64,000 nt of DNA from Eutreptiella sp. 'Long Island Sound 2002' (lineage: Eukaryota > Euglenozoa > Euglenophyceae > Eutreptiales > Eutreptiaceae): the NCBI GenBank assembly GCA_964036045.1, contig OZ038392.1:19296612-19360611 (forward strand), written 5' to 3'. The notes below the pieces were generated by a model. The model was not told the origin of the DNA, ran no database searches, and saw only the letters and a list, made by a program, of their open reading frames with translations. Below, piece by piece: positions 1-13,166 of the stretch (the stretch's first letter is position 1; the number at the start of each line of letters is the position of its first letter). The translations under genes and the position numbers were made by a program.

Positions 1-1657
1 GGTGAAACAGCCAATTCTGATTTTGCTCCCCTTTGGTGGGGAACGCCGAGAATGCAGGGGTGACGTAGCACTTCCACCCACTTTTGGGCCACCCAGAAGG
101 CATGGCTGAGGCAGCCAATTCTGATTTTGTTCCCCTTTATTGGGGAACCCCGAGAATGCAGGGGTGACATAGCAGTTCCGCCCACTTTTGGGCGCTCGAG
201 AAGGCATGGCTGAGGCACCCAATTCTGATTTTGTTCCCCTTTGTTGGGGACCCCCAAGAATGCAGGGGTGACATAGCACTTCAGCCCACTTTTGGGCCCG
301 CGAGAAGCCATGGCTGAGGGAGCCAATCTTATTTTTGTTGCCCTTTCTTGGGGACCCCTAGAATGCAGCGCCCATCTTACGTGAGAAGGCATGGCTGAGG
401 CAGCCAATTCTGATATTGCTTCTCTTTTTTGGGGACCCGCGAGAATGCAGGGGTGACATAGCACTTCCGCCAACTTTTGGGCCCCCGAAAAGGCATGGCT
501 GAGGGAGACAATTCTTATTTTGCTCCCCTTTAATAGGGACCCCCGAGAATGCAGGGGTGACATAGCACTTCCGTGCACATTTGGGCCCCCGAGAAGGCAC
601 TCCCATTATCAGGGGCCCCCGAGAATGCACGGGTGACATCGCACCTCCGCCCTCTGTTCGGCACCCGAGAGGGCACCGCTACGGCAGCCACTTCTGATTC
701 TTTTCCTCTTTGTTGGGGACCCCCGCGAATGCAGGGATAACATAGCACTTCTAACCACTTTTGAGCCCCCGAGAAGGCATGGCTGAGGCAGCCAATTCTG
801 ATTTTGTTCCCTTTTGTTGGGGACCCCCGAGAACACGGGGGTGATGTAGCACATTCGCCCAATTTTTGGACCCCCGAGAAGGCATGGCTGGCAGCCAATT
901 GGGATTTTATTCCCCGTGGTTGAGGGAGACAATTCTGATTTGGTTCCCATTTATTGGGGACCCCCGAGAATGCAGGGCTGACATAGCACTTCCGCCCACA
1001 TTTGTGCCCCCAAGAAGGCATGGCTGAGGAGCCAATTCTGATTTGGCTCTCCATCATTGGAGGCCCCCGAGATTGCACGGGTGACATAGCACTTCCGATC
1101 ACTTTTGGGCACCTGAGAAGGCACCACTACGGCAGCCAATTCTGATTTTTTTCCCCTTTGCTGGGGACCCCCGAGAATGTAGGGGTGACGTAGCACTTTC
1201 CGCCCACTAGTGGGCCCCCGAGAAGGCATGGCTGAGGCAGCCAATTCTGATTTTGCTCCCCTTTGTTGGAAACCCTAGAGGATGCAGGGATGACGTAGCA
1301 CTTCTACCCACTTTTGAGCCCCCGAGAAGCCTTGGCTGAGGCAGCCAATTCTGATTTTGATCCCTTTTGTTGGGGCCCCGAGAACACGGGGGTGACGTAG
1401 CACTGCCGCCCACCTTCGGACCCCTGACAAGGCATCGCTGGCAGCCAAATCTGATCCCCTCCCCCCTTGTTGGGGACCCCCCAAAATGCAGTGGTGACAG
1501 AGCACCACTGCCCACTGCTGCCCCCCGAGAAGGCATGGCTGAGGCAGCCAATTCCGATTTTGTTCCCCTTTGTTGGGGACCCCCGAGAATGCAGGGGTGC
1601 CGTAGCACTTCTGCCCACTTTTGGGCCCCCGAGAAGGCATGGCTGAGGGAGCTAATC

Positions 1658-4600
1658 TTATTTTTGTTGCCCTTTGTTGGAGACCCCTAAAAGGCACCGC
1701 CCACTTTTAGACCCCAGAAGGCATGGTGGAGGCAGCAATTGAAGGGTGCTGTAGCCCTTCAGCCCACTTTTAGGCCCCCGACAAGGCATGGCTGACGCAG
1801 CCAATCTTATTTTTGTTGCACTTTGTCGGGGACCCCTACAATGCAGCGCCCGCTTTTGTGCCCCCGAGAAGGCATAGATGCGGCAGCCAGTTCTGATTTT
1901 ACTCCCCTTTGTTGGGGACTCCCGAGAATGCAGGGGTGACATAGCACTTCAGCCCACTTTTGGGCCCGCGAGAAGCCATGGATCAGAGAGCCAATCTTAT
2001 TTCTGTTGCCCTTTCTTGGGGACCCCCAGAATGCAGCGCCCACTGTTAGGCCCGCGATAAGGCATGGCTGAGGCAACCAATTCTGATTTTGTTCACCTTT
2101 GTTGGGGACCCCCCGAGAATGCAGGGGTGACATAGCACTTCCGCGCACATTTGGGCCCCCGAGAAGGCACTCCCATTATCGGGGGCCCCCGAGAATGCAC
2201 AGGTGACATCGCACCTCCGCCCTCTGTTGGGCACCCGAGAAGGCACCGCTATGGCAGCCACTTCTGATTTTTTTCCTCTTTGTTGGGAACCCCCGCGAAT
2301 GCAGGGATAACATAGCACTTCTACCCACTTTTGAGCCCCCGAGAAGGCATGGCTGAGGCAGCCAATTCTGATTTTGTTCCCTTTTGTTGGGGACCCCCGA
2401 GAACACGGGGGTGATGTAGCACATTCGCCCACTTTTGGACCCCCCAGAAGGCATGGCTGGCAGCCAATTGGGATTTTCTTCCCCCTTGTTGGGGACCCCC
2501 CAGAATGCAGGGGTGACACAGCACCTCTACCCATTGCTGCCCACCGAGAAGGCATGGCTGAGGGAGACAATTCTGATTTTGTTCCCATTTATTGGGGACC
2601 CCCGAGAATGCAGGGGTGACATAGCACTTCCGCCAACATTTTTGCCCCCGAGAAGGCATAACTGAGGAGCCAATTCTGATTTGGCTCTCCATTATTGGAG
2701 GCCCGAGAGGTTGCACGGGTGACATAGCACTTCCGACCACTTTTGGGCACCTGAGAAGGCACCACTACGGCAGCCAATTCTGATTTTTTTCCCCTTTGCT
2801 GGGGACCCCCGAGAATGTAGGGGTGACGTAGCACTTTCCGCCCACTAGTGGGCCCCCGAGAAGGCATGCCTGAGGCAGCCAATTCTGATTTTGCTCCCCT
2901 TTGTTGGAAGCCCTAGAGAATGAAGGGATGACGTAGCACTTCTACCCACTTTTGGGTCCAAAGAAGCCTTGGCTGAGGCAGCCAATTCTGATTTTGATCC
3001 CTTTTGTTGGGGCCCCGAAAACACGGGGGTGACGTAGCACTGCCGCCCAACTTCGGACCCCTGACAAGGCATGGCTGGCAGCCAAATCTGATCCCCTCCC
3101 CCCTTGTTGGGGACCCCCCAAAATGCAGTGGTGGCAGAGCACCTCTGCCCACTGCTGCCCCCCGAGAAGGCACGGCTGAGGCAGCCAATTCCGATTTTGT
3201 TCCCCTTTGTTGGGGACCCCCGAGAATGCAGGGGTGCCGTAGCACTTTTGCCCACTTTTCGGCCCCCAAGAAGGCATGGCTCAGGGAGCCAATCTTATTT
3301 TTGTTGCCCTTTGTTGGAGACCCCTAAAAGGCACCGCCCACTTTTAGACCCCAGAAGGCATGGCGGAGGCAGCAATTCAAGGGGGGCGTAGCCCTTCAGC
3401 CCACTTTTAGGCCCCCGACAAGGCATGGCTGACGCAGCCAATCTTATTTTTGTTGCACTTTGTCGGGGACCCCTAGAATGCAGCGCCCGCTTTTGTGCCC
3501 CCGAGAAGGCATAGATGCGGCAGCCAGTTCTGATTTTACTCCCCTTTGTTGGGGACTCCCGAGAATGCAGGGGTGACATAGCACTTCAGCCCACTTTTGG
3601 GCCCGCGAGAAGCCATGGCTGAGGGAGCCAATCTTATTTCTGTTGCCCTTTCTTGGGGACCCCCAGAATGCAGCGCCCATCTTACGTGAGAAGGCATGGC
3701 TGAGGCAGCCAATTCTGATTTGGCTCTCCATTATTGGAGGCCCGAGAGGTTGCACGGGTGACATAGCACTTCCGACCACTTTTGGGCACCTGAGAAGGCA
3801 CCACTACGGCAGCCAATTCTGATTTTTTTCCCCTTTGCTGGGGACCCCCGAGAATGTAGGGGTGACGTAGCACTTTCCGCCCACTAGTGGGCCCCCGAGA
3901 AGGCATGCCTGAGGCAGCCAATTCTGATTTTGCTCCCCTTTGTTGGAAACCCTAGAGAATGAAGGGATGACGTAGCACTTCTACCCACTTTTGAGCCCCC
4001 GAGAAGCCTTGGCTGAGGCAGCCAATTCTGATTTTGATCCCTTTTGTTGGGGCCCCGAGAACACGGGGGTGACGTAGCACTGCCGCCCACCTTCGGACCC
4101 CTGACAAGGCATGGCTGGCAGCCAAATCTGATCCCCTCCCCCCTTGTTGGGGACCCCCCAAAATGCAGTGGTGGCAGAGCACCTCTGCCCACTGCTGCCC
4201 CCCGAGAAGGCATGGCTGAGGCAGCCAATTCCGATTTTGTTCCCCTTTGTTGGGGACCCCCGAGAATGCAGGGGTGCCGTAGCACTTTTGCCCACTTTTG
4301 GGCCCCCAAGAAGGCATGGCTCAGGGAGCCAATCTTATTTTTGTTGCCCTTTGTTGGAGACCCCTAAAAGGCACCGCCCACTTTTAGACCCCAGAAGGCA
4401 TGGCGGAGGCAGCAACTCAAGGGGGGCGTAGCCCTTCAGCCCACTTTTAGGCCCCCGACAAGGCATGGCTGACGCAGCCAATCTTATTTTTGTTGCACTT
4501 TGTCGGGGACCCCTAGAATGCAGCGCCCGCTTTTGTGCCCCCGAGAAGGCATAGATGCGGCAGCCAGTTCTGATTTTACTCCCCTTTGTTGGGGACTCCC

Positions 4601-7600
4601 GAGAATGCAGGGGTGACATAGCACTTCAGCCCACTTTTGGGCCCGCGAGAAGCCATGGCTGAGGGAGCCAATCTTATTTCTGTTGCCCTTTCTTGGGGAC
4701 CCCCAGAATGCAGCGCCCACTGTTGTGCCCGCGAGAAGGCATGGCTGAGGCAACCAATTCTGATTTTGTTCACCTTTGTTGGGGACCCCCCGAGAATGCA
4801 GGGGTGACATAGCACTTCCGCGCACATTTGGGCCCCCGAGAAGGCACCCCCATTATCAGGGGCCCCCGAGAATGCACGGGTGACATCGCACCTCCGCCCT
4901 CTGTTGGGCACCCGAGAAGGCACCGCTACGGCAGCCACTTCTGATTTTTTTCCTCTTTGTTGGGGACCCCCGCGAATGCAGGGATAACATAGCACTTCTA
5001 CCTACTTTTGAGCCCCCGAGAAGGCATGGCTGAGGCAGCCAATTCTGATTTTGTTCCCTTTTGTTGGGGACCCCCGAGAACACGGGGGTGATGTAGCACA
5101 TGCGCCCACTTTTGGACCCCCGAGAAGGCATGGCTGGCAGCCAATTGGGATTTTCTTCTCCCTTGTTGGGGATCCCCCAGAATGCAGGGGTGACACAGCA
5201 CCTCTACCAATTGCTGCCCCCCAAGAAGGCATGGCTGAGGGAGACAATTCTGATTTTGTTCCCATTTACTGGGGACCTCCGAGAATGCAGGGGTGACATA
5301 GCACTTCCGCCCACATTTGTGCCCCCGAGAAGGCATGGCTGAGGAGCCAATTCTGATTTGGCTCTCCATTATTGGAGGCCCCCGAGATTGCACGGGTGAG
5401 ATAGCACTTCCGACCACTTTTGGGCACCTGAGAAGGCACCACTACGGCAGCCAATTCTGATTTTTTTCCCCTTTGCTGGGGACCCCCGAGAATGTAGGGG
5501 TGACGTAGCACTTTCCGCCCACTAGTGGGCCCCCGAGAAGGCATGGCTGAGGCAGCCAGTTCTGATTTTGCTCCCCTTTGTTGGAAACCCTAGAGAATGA
5601 AGGGATGACGTAGCACTTCTACCCACTTTTGAGCCCCCGAGAAGCCTTGGCTGAGGCAGCCAATTCTGATTTTGATCCTTTTTGTTGGGGCCCCGAGAAC
5701 ACGGGGGTGACGTAACACTGCCGCCCACCTTCCGACCCCTGACAAGGCATGGCTGGCAGCCAAATCTGATCCCCTCCCCCCTTGTTGGGGACCCCTCAAA
5801 ATGCAGTGGTGACAGAGCACCTCTGCCCACTGCTGCCCCCCGAGAAGGCATGGCTCAGGCAGCCAATTCCGATTTTCTTCCCCTTTGTTGGGGACCCCCG
5901 ATAATGCAGGGGTGCCGTAGCACTTCTGCCCACTTTTGGGCCCCCGAGAAGGCATGGCTCAGGGAGCCAATCTTATTTTTGTTGCCCTTTGTTGGAGACC
6001 CCTAAAAGGCACCGCCCACTTTTAGACCCCAGAAGGCATGGTGGAGGCAGCAATTCAAGGATGGCGTAGCCCTTCAGCCCACTTTTAGGCCCCCGACAAG
6101 GCATGGCTGAGGCAGCCAATCTTATTTTTGTTGCACTTTGTCGGGGACCCCTAGAATGCAGCGCCCGCTTTTGTGCCCCCGAGAAGGCATAGATGCGGCA
6201 GCCAGTTCTGATTTTACTCCCCTTTGTTGGAGACTCCCGAGAATGCAGGGGTGACATAGCACTTCAGCCCACTTTTGGGCCCGCGAGAAGCCATGGCTGA
6301 GGGAGCCAATCTTATTTCTGTTGCCCTTTCTTGGGGACCCCCAGAATGCAGCGCCCACTGTTAGGCCCGCGAGAAGGCATGGCTGAGGCAACCAATTCTG
6401 ATTTTGTTCACCTTTGTTGGGGACCCCCCGAGAATGCAGGGGTGACATAGCACTTCCGCGCACATTTGGGCCCCCGAGAAGGCACTCCCATTATCGGGGG
6501 CCCCCGAGAATGCACGGGTGACATCGCACCTCCGCCCTCTGTTGGGCACCCGAGAAGGCACCGCTACGGCAGCCACTTCTGATTTTTTTCCTCTTTGTTG
6601 GGGACCCCCGCGAGTGCAGGGATAGCATAGCACTTCTACCCACTTTTGAGCCCCCGAGAAGGCATGGCTGAGGCAGCCAATTCTGATTTTGTTCCCTTTT
6701 GTTGGGGACCCCCGAGAACACGGGGGTGATGTAGCACATTCGCCCACTTATGGACCCCCCAGAAGGCATGGATGGCAGCCAATCGGGATTTTCTTCCCCC
6801 TTGTTGGGGACCCCCCAGAATGCAGGGCTGACCCAGCACCTCTACCCATTGCTGCCCACCGAGAAGGCATGGCTGAGGGAGACAATTCTGATTTTGTTCC
6901 CATTTATTGGGGACCCCCGAGAATGCGGGGGTGACATAGCACTTCCGCCCACATTTGTGCCCCCGAGAAGGCATGGCTGAGGAGCCAATTCTAATTTGGC
7001 TCTCCATTATTGGAGGCCCCCGAGATTGCACGGGTGAGATAGCACTTCCGACCACTTTTGGGCACCTGAGAAGGCACCACTGCGGCAGCCAATTCTGATT
7101 TTTTTCCCCTTTGCTGGGGACCCCCGAGAATGTAGGGGTGACGTAGCACTTTCCGCCCACTAGTGGGCCCCCGAGAAGGCATGGCTGAGGCAGCCAATTC
7201 TGATTTTGCTCCCCTTTGTTGGAAACCCTAGAGAATGAAGGGATGACATAGCACTTCTACCCACTTTTGAGCCCCCGAGAAGCCTTGGCTGAGGCAGCCA
7301 ATTCTGATTTTGATCCCTTTTGTTGGGGCCCCGAGAACACGGGGGTGACGTAACACTGCCGCCCAACTTCGGACCCCTGACAAGGCATGGCTGGCAGCCA
7401 AATCTGATCCACTCCCCCCTTGTTGGGGACCCCCCAAAATGCAGCGGTGACAGAGCACCTCTGCCCACTGCTGCCCCCCGAGAAGGCATGGCTGAGGCAG
7501 CCAATTCCGAGTTTGTTCCCCTTTGTTGGGGACCCCCGAGAATGCAGGGGTGCCGTAGCACTTCTGCCCACTTTTGGGCCCCCGAGAAGGCATGGCTCAG

Positions 7601-9330
7601 GGAGCCAATCTTATTTTTGTTGCCCTTTGTTGGAGACCCTCAAAAGGCACCGCCCACTTTTAGACCCCAGAAGGCATGGCGGAGGCAGCAATTCAAGGGT
7701 GGCGTAGCCCTTCAGCCCACTTTTAGGCCCCCGACAAGGCATGGCTGACGCAGCCAATCTTATTTTTGTTGCACTTTGTCGGGGACCCCTAGAATGCAGC
7801 GCCCGCTTTTGTGCCCCCGAGAAGGCATAGATGCGGCAGCCAGTTCTGATTTTACTCCCCTTTGTTGGAGACTCCCGAGAATGCAGGGGTGACATAGCAC
7901 TTCAGCCCACTTTTGGGCCCGCGAGAAGCCATGGCTGAGGGAGCCAATCTTATTTCTGTTGCCCTTTCTTGGGGACCCCCAGAATGCAGCGCCCACTGTT
8001 AGGCCCGCGAGAAGGCATGGCTGAGGCAACCAATTCTGATTTTGTTCACCTTTGTTGGGGACCCCCCGAGAATGCAGGGGTGACATAGCACTTCCGTGCA
8101 CATTTGGGCCCCCGAGAAGGCACTCCCATTATCAGGGGCCCCCGAGAATGCACGGGTGACATCGCACCTCCGCCCTCTGTTGGGCACCCGAGAAGGCACC
8201 GCTACGGCAGCCACTTTTGATTCTTTTCCTCTTTGTTGGGGACCCCCGCGGCAGCCAATTCTGATTTTGTTCCCCTTTGTTAGAAACCCCAGTGACTGAA
8301 GGGATGACCTAGCACTTCTACCCACTTTTGAGCCCCCGAGAAGGCATGGCTGAGTCAGCTAATTCTGATTGTGTTCCCTTTTGTTGGTGACCCCCGAGAA
8401 CACGGGGGTGATGTAGCACTTTCGCCCACTTTTGGACCCCCAAGAAGGCATGGCTGGCAGCCAAATCTGATTTTCTTCCCCTTTGTCGGGGACCCCCCAG
8501 AATGCAGGGCTGACACAGCACCTCTACCCATTGCTGCCCCCCAAGAAGGCATGGTTGAGGGAGACAATTCTGATTTTGTTCCCATTTATTGGGGACCCCC
8601 GAGAATGCAGGGGTGACATAGCACTTCCGCCCACATTTGTGCCCCCGAGAAGGCATGGCTGAGGCAGCCAATTGTGATTCGGGTCTCCATTATTGGTGGC
8701 CCCCGAGATTGCACGGGTGACATCGCACTTCGGACCACTTTTGGGCACTGAGAAGGCACCACTACGGCAGCCAATTCTGATTTTTTTCCCCTTTGCTGGG
8801 GACCCCCGAGAATGTGGGGGTGACGTAGCACTTTCCGCCCACTAGTGGGCCCCCGAGAAGGCATGGCTGAGGCAGCCAATTCTGATTTTGCTCCCCTTTG
8901 TTGGAAACCCTAGAGAATGCAGGGATGACGTAGCACTTCTACCCACTTTTGAGCCCCCGAGAAGCCTTGGCTTAGGGAGCCAATTCTGATTTTGATCCCT
9001 TTTGTTGGGGCCCCGAGAACACGGGGGTGACGTAGCACTTCCGCCCACCTTTGGACCCCTGACAAGGCATGGCTGGCAACAGAATTTGATCCCCTTCCCC
9101 CTTGTTGGGGACCCCCCAAAATGCAGTGGTGACAGAGCACCTTTGCCCACTGCTGCCCCCCGAGAAGGCATGGCTCAGGCGGCCAATTCCAATTTTGTTC
9201 CCCTTTGTTGGGGACCCCCGAGAATGCAGGGGTGCCGTAGCACTTCTGCCCACTTTTGGGCCCCCGAGAAGGCATGGCTCAGGGATCCAATCTTATTTCT
9301 GTTGCCCTTTGTTGGAGACCCCTAAAAGGC
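1658..9330. repeat. higher-order repeat block (about 1,638-bp period) within the 104-bp array
   Basis: The same ordered series of monomer variants recurs with a fixed long period. A variant with a shortened monomer near AAAAGGCACCGCCCACTTTT recurs at about 1,690, 3,327, 4,367, 6,005, 7,643 and 9,322, giving spacings of about 1,637, 1,040, 1,638, 1,638 and 1,679 bp. A second marker near CACTCCCATTATCAGGGGCC recurs at about 599, 2,168, 4,848, 6,486 and 8,124. One block is thus shortened by about 598 bp, and the first is about 69 bp short. Near-constant spacing implies recent unequal exchange of multi-monomer blocks. Confidence 0.85.
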
Positions 9331-10279
9331 ACCGCCCACTTTTAGACACCAGAAGGCATGGCGGAGGCAGCAATTCAAGGGTGGCGTAGCTCTTCAGCCC
9401 ACTTTTAGGCCCCCGAGAAGGCTTGGCTGACGCAGCCAATCTCATTTTTGTTGCACTTTGTTGGGGACCCCTAGAATGCAGCGCCAGCTTTTGTGCCCCC
9501 GAGAAGGCATAGATGTGGCAGCCAGTTCTGATTTTACTCCCCTTTTTTGGGGACTCCCGAGAATGCAGGGGTGACGTAGCACTTCAGCCCACTCTTGGGC
9601 CCCCGAGAAGGCATGGCTGAGGCAGCCAATCTTATTCTTGTTGCTCTTTGCTCGGCACCTCCAGAATGCAGCGCCCACTTTTAGGCCCCCGAGAAGGGAG
9701 GGCTGAGGCAGCCAATTCCGATTTTGTTCCCCTCTATTGGGGACCCCCGAGAATGCAGGGGTGCCGTAGCACTTCTGCCCACTTTTGGGCCCCTGAGAAG
9801 GCATCGCTAAGGTAGCCAATTCTGATTTTTTTCCCCTTTGTTGGGGACCCCGGAGAATGCACGGGTGACGTAGTACTTCCGCCCACGTTTGGGCCCCCGA
9901 GAAGGCACTGCTATGCCAGCCAATTCTGATTTTGTTCCCCTTTTTTGGCGACCCCCGAGGATGCAGGGGTGACATAGCACTTCCGCCCACTTTTGGGCCC
10001 CCGATAAGGCATGGCTCAGGCAGCCAATTCCGATTTTGTCCCCCTTTGTTGGCGACCCGCGAGAATGCAGGGGTGACGTAGCACTTCTGCCCACTTTTGG
10101 GCCCCCGAGAAGGCATGGCTGAGGCAGCCAATTGGGATTTTGTTCCCCTTTGTTCGGGACCCCCGAGAATGCAGGGGTGGCATAGCGCTTCAGCCCACTT
10201 TTGCACCCCCAAGAAGGCATGACTGAGGCAGCCAGTTCTGATTTTTTCCACTTTGTTGGGGACACCCGAGAACGCGAGG

Positions 10280-10795
10280 GTGATATAGCACCTCCGACCA
10301 CTTTTGGGCCCTTAAAAAGTCATGGCTAAAACAGCCAATTCTGTTTTTGTTCCCCTTTGTTTGGGACCCCCGAGACTGTAGGGGTGACGTTGGCGTTCCG
10401 CCCCTTTTTGCGCGCCCGAGAATGCATGGCTGAGGCATGCAATTCTGATTTTGCTCTCCAATGTTGGGGACCGGCGAGAATACAGGGGTGACATGGGGGT
10501 ACCCCAACAAAGTGGAGCAAAATCAGAATTGGCTGCCTCATCCATGCCTTCTCGGGGGCCCAAAGGCGTGCGGAAGTGCTATGTCACCCCTGCATCCTCG
10601 GGGGTTTCCAACAAAGGGGAGCAAAAGCAGAATTCGCTGCCTCGGCTATGCCTTCTCGGGGGCCCAAAAGTGGGCGGAACGGTTACGTCACCCCTACAGT
10701 CTCGGGGGTCCACAACAAAGGGGAACACATTCAGAATTGGCTGTTTCAGCCATGATTTTTTAAGGGCCCAAAAGTGGTCGGAGGTGCTATATCAC
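10280..10795. repeat. inverted duplication inside the 104-bp array
   Basis: All monomers point one way except about three between 10,498 and 10,795, which are reversed. The reversed segment, read on the minus strand, repeats the unusual variants just before it: both contain GTGATATAGCACCTCCGACC, an atypical GGGCCCTTAAAAA junction and a CGAGACTGTAGGGGTGACG run. This is therefore an inverted copy of the neighbouring segment (about 10,280-10,495), not a random inversion. The centre of symmetry is close to 10,498. Confidence 0.8.
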
Positions 10796-11742
10796 CGCTG
10801 AAGTGCTGAGAATGCAGGGGCGACATAGCATTTCCGCCCGCTTTTCGGCCCCCGAGAAGGCATGGCTGAGGCAGCCAATTCTGATTTTGCTATCCTTTGT
10901 TTGGGACCCCTGAGAATGCAGGGGTCACCTATCACTTGCGCCCACTTTTGGGCTCCCGAGAAGCCATGGCTCAGGCAACCAATTCTGATTTTGTTCCCCT
11001 TTGTTCGGGACCTCCGAGATTGCAGGGGTGACATAGCACTTCCGCCCACTTTTGGGCCCCTGAGAAGGCATGGCTCGGGCCGCCAATTCTGATTTTGCTG
11101 TACTTTGTTGGGGACCCTTGAGAATGCAGGGGTGACATAGCACTTCCGCCCGCTTTTGGGCGCATGAGAAAGCATGGCTGAGGCATCCAAGGCTGATTTT
11201 GCTCCCCTTTGGCGCAGACCGCCGAGAACGTAGGGTTGACATAGCACTTCTGCCCAATTATGGGCTTCCTAAGAAGGAATGGGTGAGGCAGCCAATCCTG
11301 ATTTTGTTCCCCTTTGTTGGGGACTCCCGAGAATGTAGCGGTGACATAGCACTTCAGCCCACTTTTGGGCCCGCGAGAAGGCATGGCTGAGGGAGCCAAT
11401 CTTATTTTTATTGCCCTACGTTGGGGACCCCTAGAATGCAGCGCCCACTTTTAGGCCCCCGAGAAGGCATGGTGAGTCGGCCAATTCTGATTTTGTTCCC
11501 CTTTGTTGGGGACCCCGAGAATGCAGGGGTGACATAGCACTTCCGCCCACTTTTGCGCCCCCGAGAAGGTATGGCTGAGGCAGCCGGTTCTGATTTTGTT
11601 CTCCTTTGTTGGGGAGCGCCATAATGCAGGGGTGACGTAGCACTTCTGCCCAGTTTTGGGCCCCCGAGAAGGCATGGCTGAGGCAGCCAATTCTGATGTT
11701 GTTCTTCTTTGTTAGGGGAACCCTAGAATGCAGCGCCCACTT

Positions 11743-12609
11743 TTAGGCCGATAGGTGGGTGGGTGATCGAAATCTGGGGAACTCCTTTGAGGTGGGATGA
11801 AGGAAAAGGAAGATGTCTGTTAGGGTGCGTTGGGTGGAAGGGGTGGGGAGGATTTGCTCCGAGAGCCATGGCCATTCGTCTTTGCTTTGTAGGTTTTTTG
11901 CATCGAGATGGTGATGTAGTATGGCATTGAAATCCCCCCCACATAAGAGTGGTTTTGTGGAATCATACACAGTGGTGATGGTTGATGCATTAGCGGGGTG
12001 AAGGAATGTGGATAAAACTTGTTTGACTTTTGCTCGGCACGGTTTGTCTTTTGGCGGGGGCGTAAACACAAATGAGGTCGATGGGTGGTTGGCGTGGCAC
12101 GTGAGTCCTTCGTCGTCTTTGTGGGGTTGTTTTGTCGCGTACAGGGCAAGTCTCGGGGAAATGAAGATTGATGTGCGTGGGGGGGAAAGAGGCTCGGTCT
12201 TGTTGGGGGATGGGACTGCTAGACAGGTCGGCGGAAGGGGCAAGTGTACCTTTCTTTTGCTTTTGCATTATGCTCGGTTGTGGCGGAACGACTTCAAGGT
12301 GAGGGCCTCCTGTGCGGAGTGGGTGGAATCATGGAGGATAGCAATTGAATCCGAGAGGTGGTTTGTACATGAAGTTGTAGTGGATGTCGTATGGTGGGGC
12401 GATTTGAGTTGTGTTTGTGGGAGCCCCACGATCTGAGTTTTTTGTGGTTGGATGACGGGATTTCATGGCATTGTGGCCGGACGTCCCTTGGAGGGAAGGT
12501 CAATCTTGCCTGGTGTAATGTTAGAACCATTTTGTGTTCTTTGTTCTTTTGCTTGGTTGTTTGGTGCACGAAGAACTGCGTTGGAGGACACATCTGCAGG
12601 ACCCAACTC
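11743..12609 (-). pseudogene. LINE-type endonuclease (EEP fold) fragment, decayed
   Basis: The minus-strand frame running down from 12,609 encodes part of an apurinic-type endonuclease domain of non-LTR retrotransposons. The clearest motif is CGGDFNAIL near 11,922-11,940, the metal-binding GDFN motif of the exonuclease-endonuclease-phosphatase fold. It is preceded by a VFTPPP segment resembling the family's YAP strand and followed by LTDIFLFLHPTSKEFPRFRS, which fits the D-x-W-R-x-x-H-P segment. VGLPQTQLK further upstream resembles the LQET motif. In-frame stops lie at 12,463-12,465 (TGA) and 12,268-12,270 (TAA). The frame is cut by the satellite at 11,743, so the C-terminal part and any reverse transcriptase are missing. 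The 5' continuation lies beyond the TIR element at 14,563-14,746. Confidence 0.65.
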
Positions 12610-12611
12610 TA

Positions 12612-12630
12612 GTGACCCCTTTTGCACACC
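12612..12630 (+). repeat. left terminal inverted repeat
   Basis: Nineteen bases, GTGACCCCTTTTGCACACC, perfectly complementary to 14,542-14,560. A TA sits immediately outside. Identity between the two ends extends outward through the TA and one further base, which is palindromic (CTAG). Confidence 0.9.
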
Positions 12631-13104
12631 ATGGTGCCATGTCCTATGTTCAACCGGTGTTCAACCGACTTCACCTGGGCCCTTGAACCACCCCTGAACA
12701 GCGGTTGAACACCCCCACCGCGCGTAGTGCAATTTTACCAAAAATTAAACTTTTGACGTATCACCATGCCATTCCAAACCATCCATGACGATGTACCATG
12801 CTTTTAACAACATACTAATGCCCAATGCACTATTCCATGCCATACCCCTCACATTGCCACTCCCTTTCTATCATGTCCAAGAGTAGCGTCAACGCCGCCT
12901 TGGTGTTCAACCATGCAGTTGAACACCCCACTTGACACATTCCCCTAAGCTTTGACCTTCATTGTGGTCCTTTGGCTTCCATTCTATCGTGGATGGTGTT
13001 CAGAGGTTTTTGCAGTGTGCACCTGCCTTATCCAAATCAATTATAACCACAAAACCATGGATTTTCTGCTACTTTCATATTGCCGCCCATACGCGTTCGG
13101 CCAT

Positions 13105-13166
13105 GTTCAACCGCGTGTTCAACCGCGCGGTTGAACACGGTTGAACACGGTTGAACACGGTTGAAC
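13105..13166. repeat. cluster of GTTCAAC/GTTGAAC motifs (palindromic block)
   Basis: Two GTTCAAC copies (13,105 and 13,117) are followed by four GTTGAAC copies (13,130, 13,140, 13,150 and 13,160), the last four spaced exactly 10 bp apart as CGGTTGAACA units. The two orientations can fold into a hairpin across CCGCGCGG. The spacing of about one helical turn would put binding sites on one face of the DNA. Confidence 0.85.

Larger units (their letters stand above)
1..11742. repeat. 104-bp satellite array with higher-order structure
   Basis: A tandem array of a monomer of about 104 bp fills this region, roughly 110 copies, and starts before the window. Each monomer carries GAATGCAGGGGTGACATAGC, then a CTTCCGCCCACTTTTGGGCCCC segment, then GAGAAGGCATGGCTGAGGC and a T-rich TTTTGTTCCCCTTTGTTGGGG segment. 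Successive GAATGCAGGGG motifs lie 104 bp apart (for example near 51, 155 and 259). Some monomers are shortened. Many open frames occur on both strands because the monomer is poor in stops; none looks like a gene. Monomers diverge after about 9.4 kb and the array ends abruptly at 11,742 inside a LINE-like reading frame. Confidence 0.95.

Noticed and set aside
358-11690. Dozens of open frames on both strands in the 104-bp array
   Set aside because: They recur with the monomer and higher-order period and exist because the monomer is poor in stop codons. No start context, domain or strand preference supports translation.
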